Shown in pieces: positions 34,761-43,430 of a stretch of DNA of 64,000 bases. The notes beneath the pieces are model-generated. The model was not told the DNA's origin. It did not search any database and was given only the letters and a program-made list of their open reading frames with translations. Origin of the DNA: an uncultured Flavobacteriales bacterium (GTDB taxonomy: Bacteria; Bacteroidota; Bacteroidia; Flavobacteriales; Weeksellaceae); the NCBI GenBank assembly GCA_937876095.1, contig CALFIE010000087.1, positions 1-64,000 of the forward strand. Reading direction: 5' to 3'. Numbering within the stretch: the stretch's first letter is position 1; each line of letters starts with the position of its first letter. Position numbers and translations under genes: made by a program.

Positions 34761-36971
34761 ATGCAAACAAGAATTTTATCATTCATCTTATTATTTATTT
34801 CAGTAATAGTGTTTTCCCAAGTCAAAATTTCGGGAAAAGTTACTTTCAGAAACAAACCAGTAAAAGACATTAGTGTAACACTGAAAGACACTTATGATGG
34901 CGCAACAACCGATGAAAACGGCTCTTTTTCTTTTGAAACCACCGAAAAAGGAAACCGTATTTTGGTTTTTACCCATCCGAAATTTGTAGAAATTGAAAAA
35001 GCAGTTTCTATAGATAATCAACCAATTTCTGTAAACGCAGAATTGAAGGAAAAAATCAATGAAATTGATGCAGTCGTAATTTCGGCAGGAAGCATAGAAG
35101 CAAGCGATAAAAAACGTGCAACCACACTTCTTACACCAATTGACATCTACACTACAGCTGGAGCAAACGGACAAATTTCTTCGGCGCTTGAAACACTTCC
35201 TGGTGTACAAAAAGTGGGCGAAACCGAAGGTTTGTTTGTAAGAGGAGGAACCGGAACCGAAACCAAATTTTTTATGGATGGAAATCTCGTCAATAATTAT
35301 TTTGGGAATTCTGTACCGGGAATCAAAGCAATGGATCGTTTGAACACGGCACTTTTCAAAGGAAATGTGTTTTCAAGTGGTGGTTATTCTGCAATTTACG
35401 GACAAGCTTTATCCTCTATTTTGGCACTGGAAAGTGTAGATTTACCCGAAAGAAATTCTGCGGATTTTGGGATTTCACCCATTTTTGCAAGTGGTGGAAT
35501 TCAACGAGTAAACACAGAAAAAACGCATTCTTATGGGGTTTCTTTGGGCTATTCTAATCTGGAATTGATGACCAAAATTTTGAAATTCAATACCCAGTTT
35601 GATAAAGCACCAAATAGTTTTAATACCAATGCAAATTTTAGAATCAAAACAAAAGGAGGCGGTTTTATAAAATATTATGGCAGTTTCGACCAAAGTTCTA
35701 TGAAACTTTCTTCGCCAAATTTAGACGATGAAACCATTGCCAACAAGATTGATCAAAACGGAAAAAATTCGTTTCACTCGCTTTCTTACAAAGAAAAATT
35801 CGGGAGATATACCCTGAATTTGGGAACTTCTTACACCTTCAACCAAAATATTTTAAATTTTGATGAGGTGCAACAAAACGGAACGTCAAATTTCAATAAT
35901 CAAATAGATGCAAAAGGCAACTATTTCAATGCAAAAGCAGTTTTGGAGCGTAAGTTGTTTAAAATTTCTGCAATTAGAGGAGGAGTAGAATTCAATAAAA
36001 GCAATGAAGAAACCGCAGTTTCTTTGTTTAATAATAATTTCACTTACAAAGATAATTTGACCTCACTTTTTGCGGAAAGCAATTGGGGAATCAACAATGA
36101 TTTGTCGGTGCAATTGGGAGCAAGAGCAGAACATTCTTCCACAATTAATCAATGGAATTTTGCTCCAAGATTTGCTTTGGGTTATCGTTTATCCAAAAAT
36201 TGGACCAGTTCGTTTGCATACGGAATGTTCTTCCAAAATCCTGAAAGTAAATATTTTAACCAAAATTATACCCCTAATTTTCAGAGAGCAGATCATTATG
36301 TTTTTCAATTACAGAGAAATTCTGAAGGAAGAAGTTTCCGTGCGGAAGCATTTTACAAAAATTACGAAGATTTACTAAAAACTAAAACAGAGTATTACCG
36401 AGAAATTGCGACAAACAACAACGGAAATGGTTTTGCAAAAGGTTTGGAATTTTTTTGGAGGGATAAAACAACCATCAAAAATATAGATTATTGGGTTTCT
36501 TATTCTTACCTGGATTCCAAAAGAGATTACCTGAATTACACCCAATCTTTATTTCCAAATTTTGCAGCAAAACACACGCTTTCTATCATTGCAAAGAAAT
36601 TTGTAACCGATTGGAAAACAGGATTCAACCTCTCTTTTAATTATAATTCAGGAAGACCTTATTATAACTTCGTAACAGAAAACGGAACGACCGTACTTAA
36701 AAACCAAGGCTTTGTAAAAGACTACAATTCGGTGAATTTCAGTCTAAATTATTTACCAAATTTGGGTAAAAAAGATGCAAGAGCATTTTCGGTAATAGTG
36801 TTATCTGTCAATAATATTTTCGGAACACAAAACGAGTTTGGATATAATTTCTCGAGCAATGGTGCAAAATCTACCGCAATTGTTCCGCCAACAAATCGTT
36901 TTATTTTCCTAGGTTTGTTCATCAGTTTCGGTACAGATAGAACACAAGATGCCATTAATGGAAATCTTTAA
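34761..36971 (+). CDS. TonB-dependent outer-membrane receptor
   Basis: About 736 residues. A signal peptide (FILLFISVIVFSQ) is followed by a carboxypeptidase-like regulatory beta-sandwich (about 22-105: ISGKVTFRNKPVKDISVTL...TDENGSFSF), a plug domain (about 130-230, with LETLPGVQKVGETEGLFVRGG) and a 22-strand-type barrel. There is no SusD partner, so it is not a SUS-type glycan importer; small compounds such as metal chelates are more likely, but the ligand is unknown. Of the two starts I prefer the ATG at 34761: a TAnnTTTG box at 34731-34738 would make the ATG at 34749 nearly leaderless. Confidence 0.85.
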   Translation: MQTRILSFILLFISVIVFSQVKISGKVTFRNKPVKDISVTLKDTYDGATTDENGSFSFETTEKGNRILVFTHPKFVEIEKAVSIDNQPISVNAELKEKINEIDAVVISAGSIEASDKKRATTLLTPIDIYTTAGANGQISSALETLPGVQKVGETEGLFVRGGTGTETKFFMDGNLVNNYFGNSVPGIKAMDRLNTALFKGNVFSSGGYSAIYGQALSSILALESVDLPERNSADFGISPIFASGGIQRVNTEKTHSYGVSLGYSNLELMTKILKFNTQFDKAPNSFNTNANFRIKTKGGGFIKYYGSFDQSSMKLSSPNLDDETIANKIDQNGKNSFHSLSYKEKFGRYTLNLGTSYTFNQNILNFDEVQQNGTSNFNNQIDAKGNYFNAKAVLERKLFKISAIRGGVEFNKSNEETAVSLFNNNFTYKDNLTSLFAESNWGINNDLSVQLGARAEHSSTINQWNFAPRFALGYRLSKNWTSSFAYGMFFQNPESKYFNQNYTPNFQRADHYVFQLQRNSEGRSFRAEAFYKNYEDLLKTKTEYYREIATNNNGNGFAKGLEFFWRDKTTIKNIDYWVSYSYLDSKRDYLNYTQSLFPNFAAKHTLSIIAKKFVTDWKTGFNLSFNYNSGRPYYNFVTENGTTVLKNQGFVKDYNSVNFSLNYLPNLGKKDARAFSVIVLSVNNIFGTQNEFGYNFSSNGAKSTAIVPPTNRFIFLGLFISFGTDRTQDAINGNL

Positions 36972-36982
36972 GTCTTAAAATT

Positions 36983-37040
36983 CCCCTTCTTTTAGAAGGG
37001 GTGGCAAAATTTTCAAAAAAAAAAATTTTGACGGGGTAGT
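36983..37040. repeat. GC-rich hairpin intergenic repeat
   Basis: CCCCTTCTTTTAGAAGGGG forms a strong stem (36983-37001), followed by GTGGCAAAATTTT, an A-rich run, and AAATTTTGACGGGGTAG. I recognise this pattern from intergenic sequences of other Flavobacteriia, from memory. It may act as a terminator for the receptor gene or be an independent repeat. Confidence 0.5.
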
Positions 37041-37107
37041 AATTACCATTCAGAAATAAAAAACTACCGTTCAGTAATGTAAAATTTTAGCAGCATAAAT
37101 TTCATAA

Positions 37108-37115
37108 TATCTTTG
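37108..37115 (+). promoter_or_regulatory. Candidate -7 element
   Basis: TATCTTTG fits TAnnTTTG and lies 33 bases upstream of the secreted-protein gene at 37149; a TTTTAG run at 37085-37090 sits near the -33 position. Confidence 0.45.
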
Positions 37116-37148
37116 AATCATCAAATAATAATTAAAAATTTTTAAAAA

Positions 37149-37793
37149 ATGAAAAAATTAGTTTTAGGAATTGCAATGTCAATCATCAGTATTTCCGCTT
37201 TCTCACAAACTGCTTACGAAAAAGCAATGACCGAAAAAGTTGCCAAAATTGAAACCTGCAAAACGCCAGAAGAATTTACGGCTCTTTCCAACGATTTCAC
37301 TAGAATTGCCGACAAAGAAAAATCGCAATTTTTGCCTTTTTACTATTCTGCATTTGCTATGATACAGAAAGGAAGACTTTTGATGAGAAACAACCAAGTT
37401 GCTGAATTAGATGCTGTTGCAGACGAAGCAGACAAAAGCATTGCAAAAGCAGATGAATTGTCACCAATGAATCCAGAAATTTATATTTTGAAAAAATTGA
37501 GCCACAGTTTACGAATGATGGTAAATCCGATGCAAAGATATATAACAGAAGGTCAAGAAGCACAAAAAGCATTAGAAATGGCAAAAAAATTGCAAACAAG
37601 TAACCCAAGAATTACACTTTTGCAAGCGGAAGATACTTATTTCACACCCGAACAATTTGGTGGTAGCAAAACGAAAGGTTTGGAACTTTTCCAAAAAGCT
37701 TTAGATCAGTATAAAGAATTTAAACCAAAAACGGCACTCGATCCAAATTGGGGACAAGCAGAAGCGGAATATTTTTTGAAAATGAAACCGTAA
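37149..37793 (+). CDS. Secreted TPR-like hypothetical protein
   Basis: A 214-residue exported protein. The signal peptide MKKLVLGIAMSIISISAFSQ is cleaved after AFSQ. The mature protein is entirely helical, with TPR-like helix pairs (residues 60-110 and 130-200) and a C-terminal DPNWGQAEAEYFL segment often seen at the end of such proteins in Bacteroidota. No enzyme motif. It is preceded by a TAnnTTTG promoter and followed by a strong terminator, so it is a single-gene unit. It follows the TonB-dependent receptor gene on the same strand, but a repeat lies between them. Confidence 0.75.
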   Translation: MKKLVLGIAMSIISISAFSQTAYEKAMTEKVAKIETCKTPEEFTALSNDFTRIADKEKSQFLPFYYSAFAMIQKGRLLMRNNQVAELDAVADEADKSIAKADELSPMNPEIYILKKLSHSLRMMVNPMQRYITEGQEAQKALEMAKKLQTSNPRITLLQAEDTYFTPEQFGGSKTKGLELFQKALDQYKEFKPKTALDPNWGQAEAEYFLKMKP

Positions 37794-37813
37794 ATCAAAT
37801 TAATTTTCAATTT

Positions 37814-37840
37814 AAAACACGCTTTTGAGCGTGTTTTTTT
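37814..37840 (+). terminator. Intrinsic terminator
   Basis: AAAACACGCT-TTTG-AGCGTGTTTT hairpin followed by T's, ending the 37149-37793 transcript before the 2TM cassette. Confidence 0.88.
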
Positions 37841-37994
37841 CTTTTAATAATGAAGAAAAAACGTATAATCTTTAAAAATTGCATTTCAGCAACTAAAACC
37901 AACAGTTCAGTCAACTAAAATTTGAAAAACATTCTTGTTGAAATACCTTTATATCATCAAAATCACAGAATAATAATTTTTAAAATTTATAATA

Positions 37995-38288
37995 ATGGAA
38001 ACCTACACTTTAACTGAACAAGAAAAATTAGAAAACGCACAAAAAGCCGTAAAAAAAATCAAAGGATTTTATATTCACGCTTTGGTTTATGTATGTGTCA
38101 ACATCTTCATCATCGGAAGTTGCACTGTAGAAAACGTAAATAATCTGTTTCAAATAGAAACTTATATGACTTCTATTTTCTGGGGATTTGGTCTTTTTGC
38201 GCATGGTTTGTCTATTTTGGTGCCTAATTTTATTTTCGGAAAAGATTGGGAAGAGAGAAAAGTTCAAGAATTGATGAATTCTAAATAA
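37995..38288 (+). CDS. 2TM-domain protein (cassette member 1)
   Basis: A 97-residue protein consisting of one 2TM domain: a charged N-terminal helix (LENAQKAVKKIKGFYIH), two hydrophobic helices (about 28-45 and 55-80) and the conserved tail FGKDWEERKVQELM. The 2TM domain is typical of Bacteroidota and often fused to LytS-type kinases, where it is thought to be sensory or to help complex formation. This is the first of four stand-alone 2TM genes around a LytS/LytTR pair, with 42 bases before the kinase gene. Confidence 0.8.
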   Translation: METYTLTEQEKLENAQKAVKKIKGFYIHALVYVCVNIFIIGSCTVENVNNLFQIETYMTSIFWGFGLFAHGLSILVPNFIFGKDWEERKVQELMNSK

Positions 38289-38330
38289 TTACGAAGTAAT
38301 TATGCCATAAATTTTCTTTAATTTTAAAAA

Positions 38331-39674
38331 ATGATTCCGAATAAATACCATCAATCGCTCAAAACATTACTTTGGATAAGTCTCATAAGTAGCATTGTGT
38401 TTTTTGTGATTTCAACTCCTGAAAAAACACCGATAAATTACTTTTTTACGCTTTTGATTTCAGCGATGTACACTTTTGGTTACGGAGTTGCAAATGGATT
38501 TTTAAATGATTTTCTAGACCGAAAATTCTCGTGGACAGAGCAAACCAAGCAAAGAACAATTTCGGGAATTGTTGGCACGATCATTCTAAATGTTGCATTA
38601 ACTTATGTCTTAAATTACATCAATTTTGTACTGATTCAAGGATTGCAACCCGAAGTTTTTTTCAGTGAAAAATGGAATTTTACCAATTGGTTTTTCATCA
38701 ATTTAGCGCTTTTAGTTTCAACATTTCTTCACGCACGAGGTTTTATGTTGGCAATGAAACAAAATGCGAAAAAGGAAGTCGTAGAACAAAAACTCATCGC
38801 AAAATCTGCAAACGCGCAATTTGAGAGTTTAAAAAACCAATTAGATCCACATTTTTTGTTCAATTCTTTGAATGTTTTGAGTTCATTAATTGATGAAAAT
38901 CCGGAACAAGCGCAGAAGTTTACTTCCTCAATGTCAAAGATTTACAGATACGTTTTGGAGCAAAAAGACAAAGAATTGGTAAGCGTAGAAGAAGAACTCG
39001 ATTTTGCCAAAACCTATTGTGATTTGTTGAAAACGAGATTCGAAGATTCGGTAAGTTTTGAATTCAATATTTCGGAAAGCGTTAAAAATCAATATGTTGT
39101 TCCGCTTTCTTTGCAGTTGTTGCTAGAAAATAGCATTAAACACAATTTTGCAACTTCGGCAAAACCTTTACACATCATGATATTTTCAGAAAATGGAAAT
39201 CTAATTGTTGAAAACAATTTGCAGGCAAGAGAATTGCCAAACAAATCTACAGGAGTTGGTTTAGCCAACATTGTTTCGAGATATAATTTATTGACAGACA
39301 GAAATGTATTTGTAGAAAAATCTGAAGAATTCTTCAGAGTGAAATTGCCAATTTTAACAGAAAAAATCAACACCATGAATCAATATACTCTATCAGAAGA
39401 ACAATTGGCTTACGAAAAAGCCTCAAAACGAGTAGAAGAACTGAAAGGTTTCTATGGAAACCTCATTTCATATTGTGTTTTTATTCCATTTTTATTTTTT
39501 ATCAATTGGCGAACTTCTCCGAATTATTGGTGGGCTTTTTGGCCAATGTTTGGTTGGGGAATTGGAGTCATTTCTCACGGAATTAAAACCTTTGGAATTA
39601 GCAAAGATTGGGAAGAAAAACAAATCAGAAAATACATGCAGAAACAGGAAGAAGAATCTAAAAAATGGAAATAA
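38331..39674 (+). CDS. LytS-type sensor kinase with C-terminal 2TM domain
   Basis: A 447-residue membrane sensor kinase. Residues 1-145 hold about four membrane helices; the His_kinase family (LytS/YehU) phospho-acceptor is H173 in NQLDPHFLFNSLN; the ATPase region has LLENSIKHNF and GVGLANI. The kinase proper ends near residue 345, and residues 349-447 are a complete 2TM domain beginning MNQYTLSEEQLAYEKA, like the stand-alone 2TM proteins next door. The junction carries an internal Met and no stop codon, suggesting a gene fusion. The LytTR regulator at 40592 is its likely partner. Confidence 0.88.
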   Translation: MIPNKYHQSLKTLLWISLISSIVFFVISTPEKTPINYFFTLLISAMYTFGYGVANGFLNDFLDRKFSWTEQTKQRTISGIVGTIILNVALTYVLNYINFVLIQGLQPEVFFSEKWNFTNWFFINLALLVSTFLHARGFMLAMKQNAKKEVVEQKLIAKSANAQFESLKNQLDPHFLFNSLNVLSSLIDENPEQAQKFTSSMSKIYRYVLEQKDKELVSVEEELDFAKTYCDLLKTRFEDSVSFEFNISESVKNQYVVPLSLQLLLENSIKHNFATSAKPLHIMIFSENGNLIVENNLQARELPNKSTGVGLANIVSRYNLLTDRNVFVEKSEEFFRVKLPILTEKINTMNQYTLSEEQLAYEKASKRVEELKGFYGNLISYCVFIPFLFFINWRTSPNYWWAFWPMFGWGIGVISHGIKTFGISKDWEEKQIRKYMQKQEEESKKWK

Positions 39675-39676
39675 TC

Positions 39677-39973
39677 ATGGAAAATCAAGATAAATTCAAC
39701 AGAATTGCCTACAAAAAAGCACAGAGAAGAGTGAAAGAAATTAAAACTTTCTATTATATGGTTTTAGGATATTTTATTGTAGGATATATTTTGGTAAGCA
39801 AAAATTATAACGGAAATCTTTTAGATATTTCTAAAAATTACACAGTTTGGATGGTGATTTTATGGGGAATTTTTCTCACAGGTTACGGAATTTACCTTTT
39901 CACTCCCTATTTCAGAAAATGGGAAGAAAGAAAAACTAAAGAAATAATGGAAAAACAACTAAAAATCAAATAA
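39677..39973 (+). CDS. 2TM-domain protein (cassette member 2)
   Basis: A 99-residue single 2TM domain: amphipathic start (FNRIAYKKAQRRVKEIKTFYYMV), two hydrophobic helices, and the tail RKWEERKTKEIMEKQ. I chose the ATG at 39677, 2 bases after the kinase stop; the ATG at 39665 would overlap the kinase. The acidic/aromatic WEERK tail is shared with the other members. Clearly part of the same transcript as the kinase and the LytTR regulator. Confidence 0.78.
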   Translation: MENQDKFNRIAYKKAQRRVKEIKTFYYMVLGYFIVGYILVSKNYNGNLLDISKNYTVWMVILWGIFLTGYGIYLFTPYFRKWEERKTKEIMEKQLKIK

Positions 39974-39974
39974 A

Positions 39975-40256
39975 ATGGAAAATCAACAATTAAATCAAAC
40001 AAGATACGAATCTGCGAAAGAACATGTAAACAAAGTAAGAAAGTTTGCTGTAAGTGTTTTGGTTTTTTGCCTTTTTTTCGTTATTTTTAATGGTAATGAT
40101 ATCTTTAGATATAACGATTTTAATTTTGGCTTCGGAGATGTTTCTCTCTTGTTTTGGATTTGGGGAATTATCCTGGTGGTAAAAGCGGTAAAACTTTTCA
40201 TTTTTGATGAACGTTGGGAAAGAAAATCTATCGATAAAATTTTGAAAGACAAATAA
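39975..40256 (+). CDS. 2TM-domain protein (cassette member 3)
   Basis: A 93-residue 2TM domain. The N-terminal helix (YESAKEHVNKVRKFAVSVL) leads into the first membrane helix; the second ends near residue 75 and is followed by FDERWERKSIDKIL. It is the most divergent member: the loop between the helices contains a Phe/Asp-rich stretch and the tail has ERWERKS instead of KDWEERK. Its start lies 1 base after the previous stop. Confidence 0.72.
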   Translation: MENQQLNQTRYESAKEHVNKVRKFAVSVLVFCLFFVIFNGNDIFRYNDFNFGFGDVSLLFWIWGIILVVKAVKLFIFDERWERKSIDKILKDK

Positions 40257-40258
40257 TT

Positions 40259-40573
40259 ATGGAAGAAAGTAACATCAAATATTTAGAAGCTAAAAAACGC
40301 GTGAAAAGAATCAAAGGTTTTTACATTCATGCTTTGGTTTTTATTCTCGTAAATGCATTCCTTGTTTTTATTAATGTTTATGTGAATCAAAACGAAGGTG
40401 GCCCCAAAATAAAAATAAGTCAGTTTCTTACTATAATTCTTTGGGGACTTGGACTTATTGTTCATGGGCTTTCAGTTTTTTTACCCAATTTTATCTTCGG
40501 TTCAGATTGGGAGGAAAAGAAAATTAGAGAATTGATGGAGAAAGAAAAAAATTTGAAAAACGTTAATTCTTAA
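40259..40573 (+). CDS. 2TM-domain protein (cassette member 4)
   Basis: A 104-residue 2TM domain, closest to member 1: both carry KRIKGFYIHALVF/KKIKGFYIHALVY near residue 20 and FIFGSDWEEKKIRELM or its equivalent at the end, so they probably arose by duplication within this locus. It begins 2 bases after member 3 and precedes the response-regulator gene by 18 bases. Confidence 0.78.
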   Translation: MEESNIKYLEAKKRVKRIKGFYIHALVFILVNAFLVFINVYVNQNEGGPKIKISQFLTIILWGLGLIVHGLSVFLPNFIFGSDWEEKKIRELMEKEKNLKNVNS

Positions 40574-40591
40574 ACTTTGAACAAAAAATAT

Positions 40592-41332
40592 ATGAAAGTA
40601 GTAATTATAGAAGACGAAAAACCTGCTGCAAGAAAACTCGAAAGATTATTGAGTAATTTTACTGATCTTCAATTAGTTGCGACACTACATTCTGTAGAAG
40701 AAGCAGTAGATTGGTTTAGTAATAATGAACATCCTAAACTGATATTTTCAGACATTGTTTTGGGAGATGGTTTGTCTTTTGATATTTTCGAGAAAATCCC
40801 GACCAAAAGTTTCATCATTTACACTACGGCTTTTGATCAATATACTTTGAAAGCTTTCAAACTGAATTCTATTGATTATTTGTTGAAGCCAATTATGGAA
40901 GAAGATTTGGAAAAAGCAATAGAAAAATTCAAGCATTTTCTCCCGAACGAAAATATAGTTAATTCAAAGGAAATCAAATCTTTAATTAAAGAAGATAAAC
41001 AGAGGCTTTCTAGAATTTTAGTAAAAATTGGGTACAATCTTAAGATTGTTCAAACCAATGAAATTGCTTGCTTTTTTAGTGAAAATAAAATTGTTTATCT
41101 GCAAACCAAAGAACGAACTTTTCCTACAGATTTCACGTTAGATGAATTGCAAGAAGTTCTGGACGACAAACATTTTTTCCGTGTAAACAGGCAGTTTATT
41201 ATTAATTCTGATTTCATTAAAAACATTCATACATCACCTTATTACAAAGTAGATTTAGACTTTCAACCAGCCGAAGAAATTTCGGTAAGTAGAGAACGAG
41301 TGAAAGATTTTAAGGATTGGCTTTCTAAATAG
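40592..41332 (+). CDS. LytTR-family response regulator
   Basis: A 246-residue regulator with an N-terminal receiver domain (acidic pocket EDE at 7-9, phospho-acceptor Asp54 in IFSDIVLGD, Lys of YLLKP near 104) and a C-terminal LytTR DNA-binding domain (about 145-246, with FFRVNRQFIINSDFI). It is the natural output for the LytS-type kinase in the same operon. The ATG at 40592 starts exactly at the receiver domain; the TTG further upstream would add an unneeded tail. Targets cannot be read from the sequence, but the adjacent 2TM genes are prime candidates for co-function. Confidence 0.9.
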   Translation: MKVVIIEDEKPAARKLERLLSNFTDLQLVATLHSVEEAVDWFSNNEHPKLIFSDIVLGDGLSFDIFEKIPTKSFIIYTTAFDQYTLKAFKLNSIDYLLKPIMEEDLEKAIEKFKHFLPNENIVNSKEIKSLIKEDKQRLSRILVKIGYNLKIVQTNEIACFFSENKIVYLQTKERTFPTDFTLDELQEVLDDKHFFRVNRQFIINSDFIKNIHTSPYYKVDLDFQPAEEISVSRERVKDFKDWLSK

Positions 41333-41390
41333 TTGAAAATTGAAAATTGAAAATTATTTTTGCTCAATGAGAATTTTAACATTTTTCTTT

Positions 41391-42578
41391 TCAACTTATC
41401 ACTCCACTTCCCAAACATTCATCACCAACATACCAACTTGCGAATTGTCCTTCTGCAATCGCAGATTGCGGGTTTTCAAACTCCATAAAAAAGCCATCTT
41501 CAAATTGATAAATTGTGGCTTTTTCTAATGCTTGTCGGTATCGTATTCTTGCCAAAACTTGCATAGATTCACTGTTTTTCAAACGTAAATCTTCCCGAAT
41601 CCAATGAACTTCAGAATTGTCAATTTTTAAAGCATTTCTAAATAATCCTGGGAAATTTTTACCTTCTCCTACGAAAATGATATTGTTTTCCATATCTCGT
41701 GAAACAATGAAGCAAGATTCTTTGTGACCACCAATTCCGAGACCTTTGCTTTGTCCGATTGTATAATATTGTGCACCTTGATGTTTCCCGATGACTTTTC
41801 CGTCGGATTTTTGGTATTTTATTTTGGATGATAGAAATTCCAGTTCTTCTAATTTTGATGAAAAATGAGGCTTTTCTTGATGAAATTCAGGAAAATCAGT
41901 AAAAATTTCTACAATTTCGCCTTCTTTTGGTTGAAGTTGTTGTTTCAAGAATTCGGGCAAACTTACTTTACCAATGAAACACAAACCTTGTGAATCTTTT
42001 TTATCTGCCGTTACCAAATCTAATTTTTTGGCAATTTCCCGAACTTCAGGCTTTGTGAGTTCACCAATCGGAAACAAGGCTTTAGAAAGTTGTTCCTGAT
42101 TCAGTTGACAAAGAAAATAAGATTGGTCTTTGTTGACATCTTTCCCAGCCAAAAGATGAAAAATTTCTTTGCCGTTTTCATCAAAAGTAGAAGTTACTTG
42201 TGCGTAATGTCCCGTTGCAACTTTCTCAGCACCAAGTGATAAAGCTGTTTTCAGAAAAACATCAAACTTCACTTCTCGGTTGCATAATACATCGGGATTT
42301 GGTGTTCTTCCTTTTTCATATTCCGCGAACATATAATCTACGATTCTTTCTTTATACAACTCGCTCATATCAATCACCTGAAACGGAATTCCCAATTTTT
42401 TTGCTACCAAAAGCGCATCATTGCTATCTTCAATCCACGGACATTCGTCTTCCAGAGTTACCGAAGCATCGTTCCAATTTCGCATAAAAAGACCTATCAC
42501 TTCATGACCTTGCTGTTGCAACAAATAGGCTGCAACGCTGGAATCTACACCTCCCGATAAACCAACTACAATTTTCAT
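41391..42578 (-). CDS. mnmA: tRNA-specific 2-thiouridylase MnmA
   Basis: ATP-dependent enzyme placing the 2-thio group on wobble U34 of tRNA-Lys/Glu/Gln. The PP-loop VGLSGGVDSSVAAYLL is at residues 4-19; the two catalytic cysteines are in PDVLCNREVKF (near 102) and DSQGLCFIGK (near 202). Length 395 is normal. It works with MnmE/MnmG on the same base, and mnmG is also in this window, though not nearby. It stands alone in its orientation and converges with the LytTR operon 58 bases away. Confidence 0.96.
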   Translation of the reverse strand: MKIVVGLSGGVDSSVAAYLLQQQGHEVIGLFMRNWNDASVTLEDECPWIEDSNDALLVAKKLGIPFQVIDMSELYKERIVDYMFAEYEKGRTPNPDVLCNREVKFDVFLKTALSLGAEKVATGHYAQVTSTFDENGKEIFHLLAGKDVNKDQSYFLCQLNQEQLSKALFPIGELTKPEVREIAKKLDLVTADKKDSQGLCFIGKVSLPEFLKQQLQPKEGEIVEIFTDFPEFHQEKPHFSSKLEELEFLSSKIKYQKSDGKVIGKHQGAQYYTIGQSKGLGIGGHKESCFIVSRDMENNIIFVGEGKNFPGLFRNALKIDNSEVHWIREDLRLKNSESMQVLARIRYRQALEKATIYQFEDGFFMEFENPQSAIAEGQFASWYVGDECLGSGVIS

Positions 42579-42768
42579 AACAAACTCATTTTCAAATTTT
42601 TAAAAAATTTTTCACCTAAAAAATCGTAGCAAATTTACAACAATTATCTGCAATTTTCGAATTGGGAATCCTAGTCAATTTTTTTAATTAATTTTATTTC
42701 AATGACAAGTAAGATCATCAGAAACGTATAATTTCAACAAATTAGTAACAACCTTGACCTTTTTGGTA

Positions 42769-42776
42769 TACATTTG
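42769..42776 (+). promoter_or_regulatory. Candidate -7 element
   Basis: TACATTTG fits TAnnTTTG, 32 bases upstream of the barrel-protein start codon; the gap from mnmA is 230 bases and must also contain the mnmA promoter. Confidence 0.45.
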
Positions 42777-42808
42777 GCATTGTAAAACTCAAAAAATACT
42801 ATTTAATT

Positions 42809-43351
42809 ATGAAAAAATTGATTTCGGCTTTGTGTATTCTCTTATTTTCGGTTTCGGCATTTTCACAAATCGGAACTAATATTCCGAATGTAAGTTTAGG
42901 AAATTCTAAATGGACTTTCGGTGGTTACGCAGGTTTAGGAGGCGCTTTTGGAGGAAGCGGAGGAACTTCTATCTACCTTACTCCGAGAGTTGGCTACAAA
43001 GTAGATGAAAGTTTCGAACTTGGTTTGGCCACCAATTTTACTTGGAGTACCTCTAAATATTATTCTGCAACCAATATTGGTATTGGTCCGTTTATGAATT
43101 ATTATTTCGGAAGAAATATTTACATCAACGGAACTTTTCAGGAATATTTCGTGAACCAAAAAGATAAAATTAATAATACGACTTTTAGTACCAATGAAGC
43201 AGCACTCTATTTAGGGGGAGGTTATATGCAGAAATTAGGAGAACACGTTTATATGCAAATTGGTGGAATGTATAACGTTTTATACAAAGCCGATAAATCG
43301 GTTTTTGGTGGTGGTTTTGTGCCAAATATTGGTATTGTATACGGACTTTAA
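42809..43351 (+). CDS. Small outer-membrane beta-barrel protein
   Basis: A 180-residue protein with a signal peptide (MKKLISALCILLFSVSAFSQ) and a mature part of alternating hydrophobic/polar strands rich in Gly, Tyr and aromatic residues. The Gly-rich GGYAGLGGAFGGSGG turn region and the C-terminal strand NIGIVYGL resemble OmpW/OMP_b-brl-type eight-stranded barrels. Function unknown, probably a porin-like or structural surface protein. It is a single-gene unit bounded by its promoter and a bidirectional terminator. Confidence 0.75.
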   Translation: MKKLISALCILLFSVSAFSQIGTNIPNVSLGNSKWTFGGYAGLGGAFGGSGGTSIYLTPRVGYKVDESFELGLATNFTWSTSKYYSATNIGIGPFMNYYFGRNIYINGTFQEYFVNQKDKINNTTFSTNEAALYLGGGYMQKLGEHVYMQIGGMYNVLYKADKSVFGGGFVPNIGIVYGL

Positions 43352-43380
43352 TTAAAAATTTTTAGAACTTTTTATTCATA

Positions 43381-43407
43381 AAAAAAGCAGCGATTGCTGC
43401 TTTTTTT
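43381..43407. terminator. Bidirectional intrinsic terminator
   Basis: AAAAAAGCAGC-GATT-GCTGCTTTTTTT hairpin with A- and T-tracts, between the convergent barrel gene and the EF-G2-like gene. Confidence 0.9.
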
Positions 43408-43430
43408 GTGTCAAATATTTTACAATTGCT

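Noticed and set aside
34800..35210. 136-codon minus-strand ORF with many cysteines in the TonB-dependent receptor gene
   Set aside because: Antisense shadow of the plug and regulatory domains; composition (Cys/Phe/Tyr-rich) is typical of a shadow frame.
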